From contig FR887244.1 of the NCBI GenBank assembly GCA_000436735.1, forward strand, positions 11,065-24,886: a stretch of 13,822 nt of DNA, read 5' to 3'. The DNA comes from Firmicutes bacterium CAG:170. GTDB lineage: Bacteria > Bacillota > Clostridia > Oscillospirales > Oscillospiraceae. The notes under the pieces were generated by a model, which worked only from the letters and a program-made list of their open reading frames with translations, did not search any database and was not told the origin of the DNA. This document shows positions 13,385 through 13,822 of the stretch, one piece after another; the stretch's first letter is position 1, and every line of letters starts with the position of its first letter. Position numbers and translations under genes: made by a program.

Positions 13385-13822
13385 ATGATTACAATATCCA
13401 ATCTCGCCATGCAGTTCGGCGGTTCCGTTCTGTTCAAAAACGCAGATCTGCAATTTCTGCCCGGCAACTGCTACGGCATCATCGGCGCAAACGGCGCCGG
13501 AAAATCCACCTTTTTGAAAATTCTCTCCGGAGAGCTGGAGCCGACCTCCGGCTATGTCGCCATCAAGCAGGGCGCGCGCATGTCCATCCTCAAGCAGGAT
13601 CAGTTCCAATACGACGAATATACCATTCTTGACACCGTCATCATGGGCAATCAGCATCTCTACGACGTGATGAAGGAAAAGGACGCGCTCTACGAAAAGG
13701 AGGATTTCACCGAGGCCGACGGCCTCCGCGCCAGCGAGCTGGAGACGGAGTTTGCGGAAATGGACGGCTGGGAGGCTGAATCCGACGCAAGCCGCCTTTT
13801 GCAGGGCCTCGGCATTCCGGTC
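13385..13822 (+). CDS. ykpA: ABC-F family ATPase, YkpA/YbiT-like (partial, 3' end outside)
   Basis: The first 146 residues are in the window, in frame to the last base; the gene continues past the edge. The start has AGGAG (13374-13378) 6 nt upstream. Walker A GANGAGKST is at 34-42 and the Q-loop region SILKQDQF at 67-74. The stretch YTILDTVIMGNQHLYDVM (79-96) and the block LRASELETEFAEMDGWEAESDA (114-135) with its charged helices are hallmarks of the YbiT/YkpA subgroup. ABC-F proteins are cytosolic, have two ATPase domains and no membrane part; they bind ribosomes at the E-site region to resolve stalled or paused translation. The ABC signature and the second domain are beyond the window. Confidence 0.93.
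   Translation, partial: MITISNLAMQFGGSVLFKNADLQFLPGNCYGIIGANGAGKSTFLKILSGELEPTSGYVAIKQGARMSILKQDQFQYDEYTILDTVIMGNQHLYDVMKEKDALYEKEDFTEADGLRASELETEFAEMDGWEAESDASRLLQGLGIPV

Noticed and set aside
1..13822. Search for tRNA, rRNA, CRISPR arrays, insertion sequences, att sites and riboswitches
   Set aside because: By eye no regularly spaced repeats, transposase motifs, tRNA cloverleaf or riboswitch-like long structured leaders were found; all intergenic gaps are under 200 nt and are explained by promoters and terminators.

Overview
The window looks like chromosome from a moderately GC-rich, low-passage-of-mobile-DNA member of the Clostridia, most likely Oscillospiraceae-like (Flavonifractor/Oscillibacter-type). 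The reasons are strong Gram-positive ribosome binding sites (AGGAGG type), a perfect CIRCE operator, a CsaB-type pyruvyl transferase, teichoic-acid-type glycosyltransferases, DUF3783 and DUF4330 proteins, a YkpA-type ABC-F ATPase, and a secreted protein with copper-amine-oxidase-N-like domains. The taxon is inferred from gene content, not proven. No rRNA, tRNA, insertion sequence, prophage or CRISPR array was seen.

Layout. Positions 1-1432 (minus) hold a compact operon: a WecG/TagA/CpsF glycosyltransferase, thymidylate kinase, and the first 12 codons of a third gene (possibly DJ-1/PfpI family), all with 2-nt gaps and one good promoter at 1466-1494. Divergent from it at 1607-2446 (plus) is a 22-cysteine protein of unknown function with a sporulation-sigma-like -10 element; it ends in a bidirectional terminator. 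Positions 2487-5842 (minus) hold two overlapping genes: a GT4-CsaB fusion (736 aa) and a second GT4-type transferase. A 134-bp divergent promoter region (5843-5976) separates them from a plus-strand operon, 5977-8725: DUF4330 membrane protein, O-antigen-ligase-family protein, DUF3783 protein and a small membrane protein, all overlapping or 1 nt apart, ending in another bidirectional terminator.

From 8778 on are single-gene units: an amidohydrolase (minus), HtpG (minus, CIRCE-controlled), a secreted stalk-domain/YD-like repeat protein (minus) and the start of an ABC-F ATPase (plus, running off the window). Most have a recognisable promoter and most have an intrinsic terminator.

How the genes work together. 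The two central divergent operons plus the TagA-like enzyme read as a set for making a membrane-linked cell-wall glycopolymer: sugar transfer to a lipid carrier (WecG/TagA), chain extension (two GT4 domains), pyruvylation of the polymer (CsaB, which in known cases makes the ligand for SLH-domain S-layer proteins) and polymerisation or ligation outside the membrane (O-antigen-ligase family). DUF4330, DUF3783 and the small membrane protein are unassigned partners. This grouping is inference from domain content and gene order.
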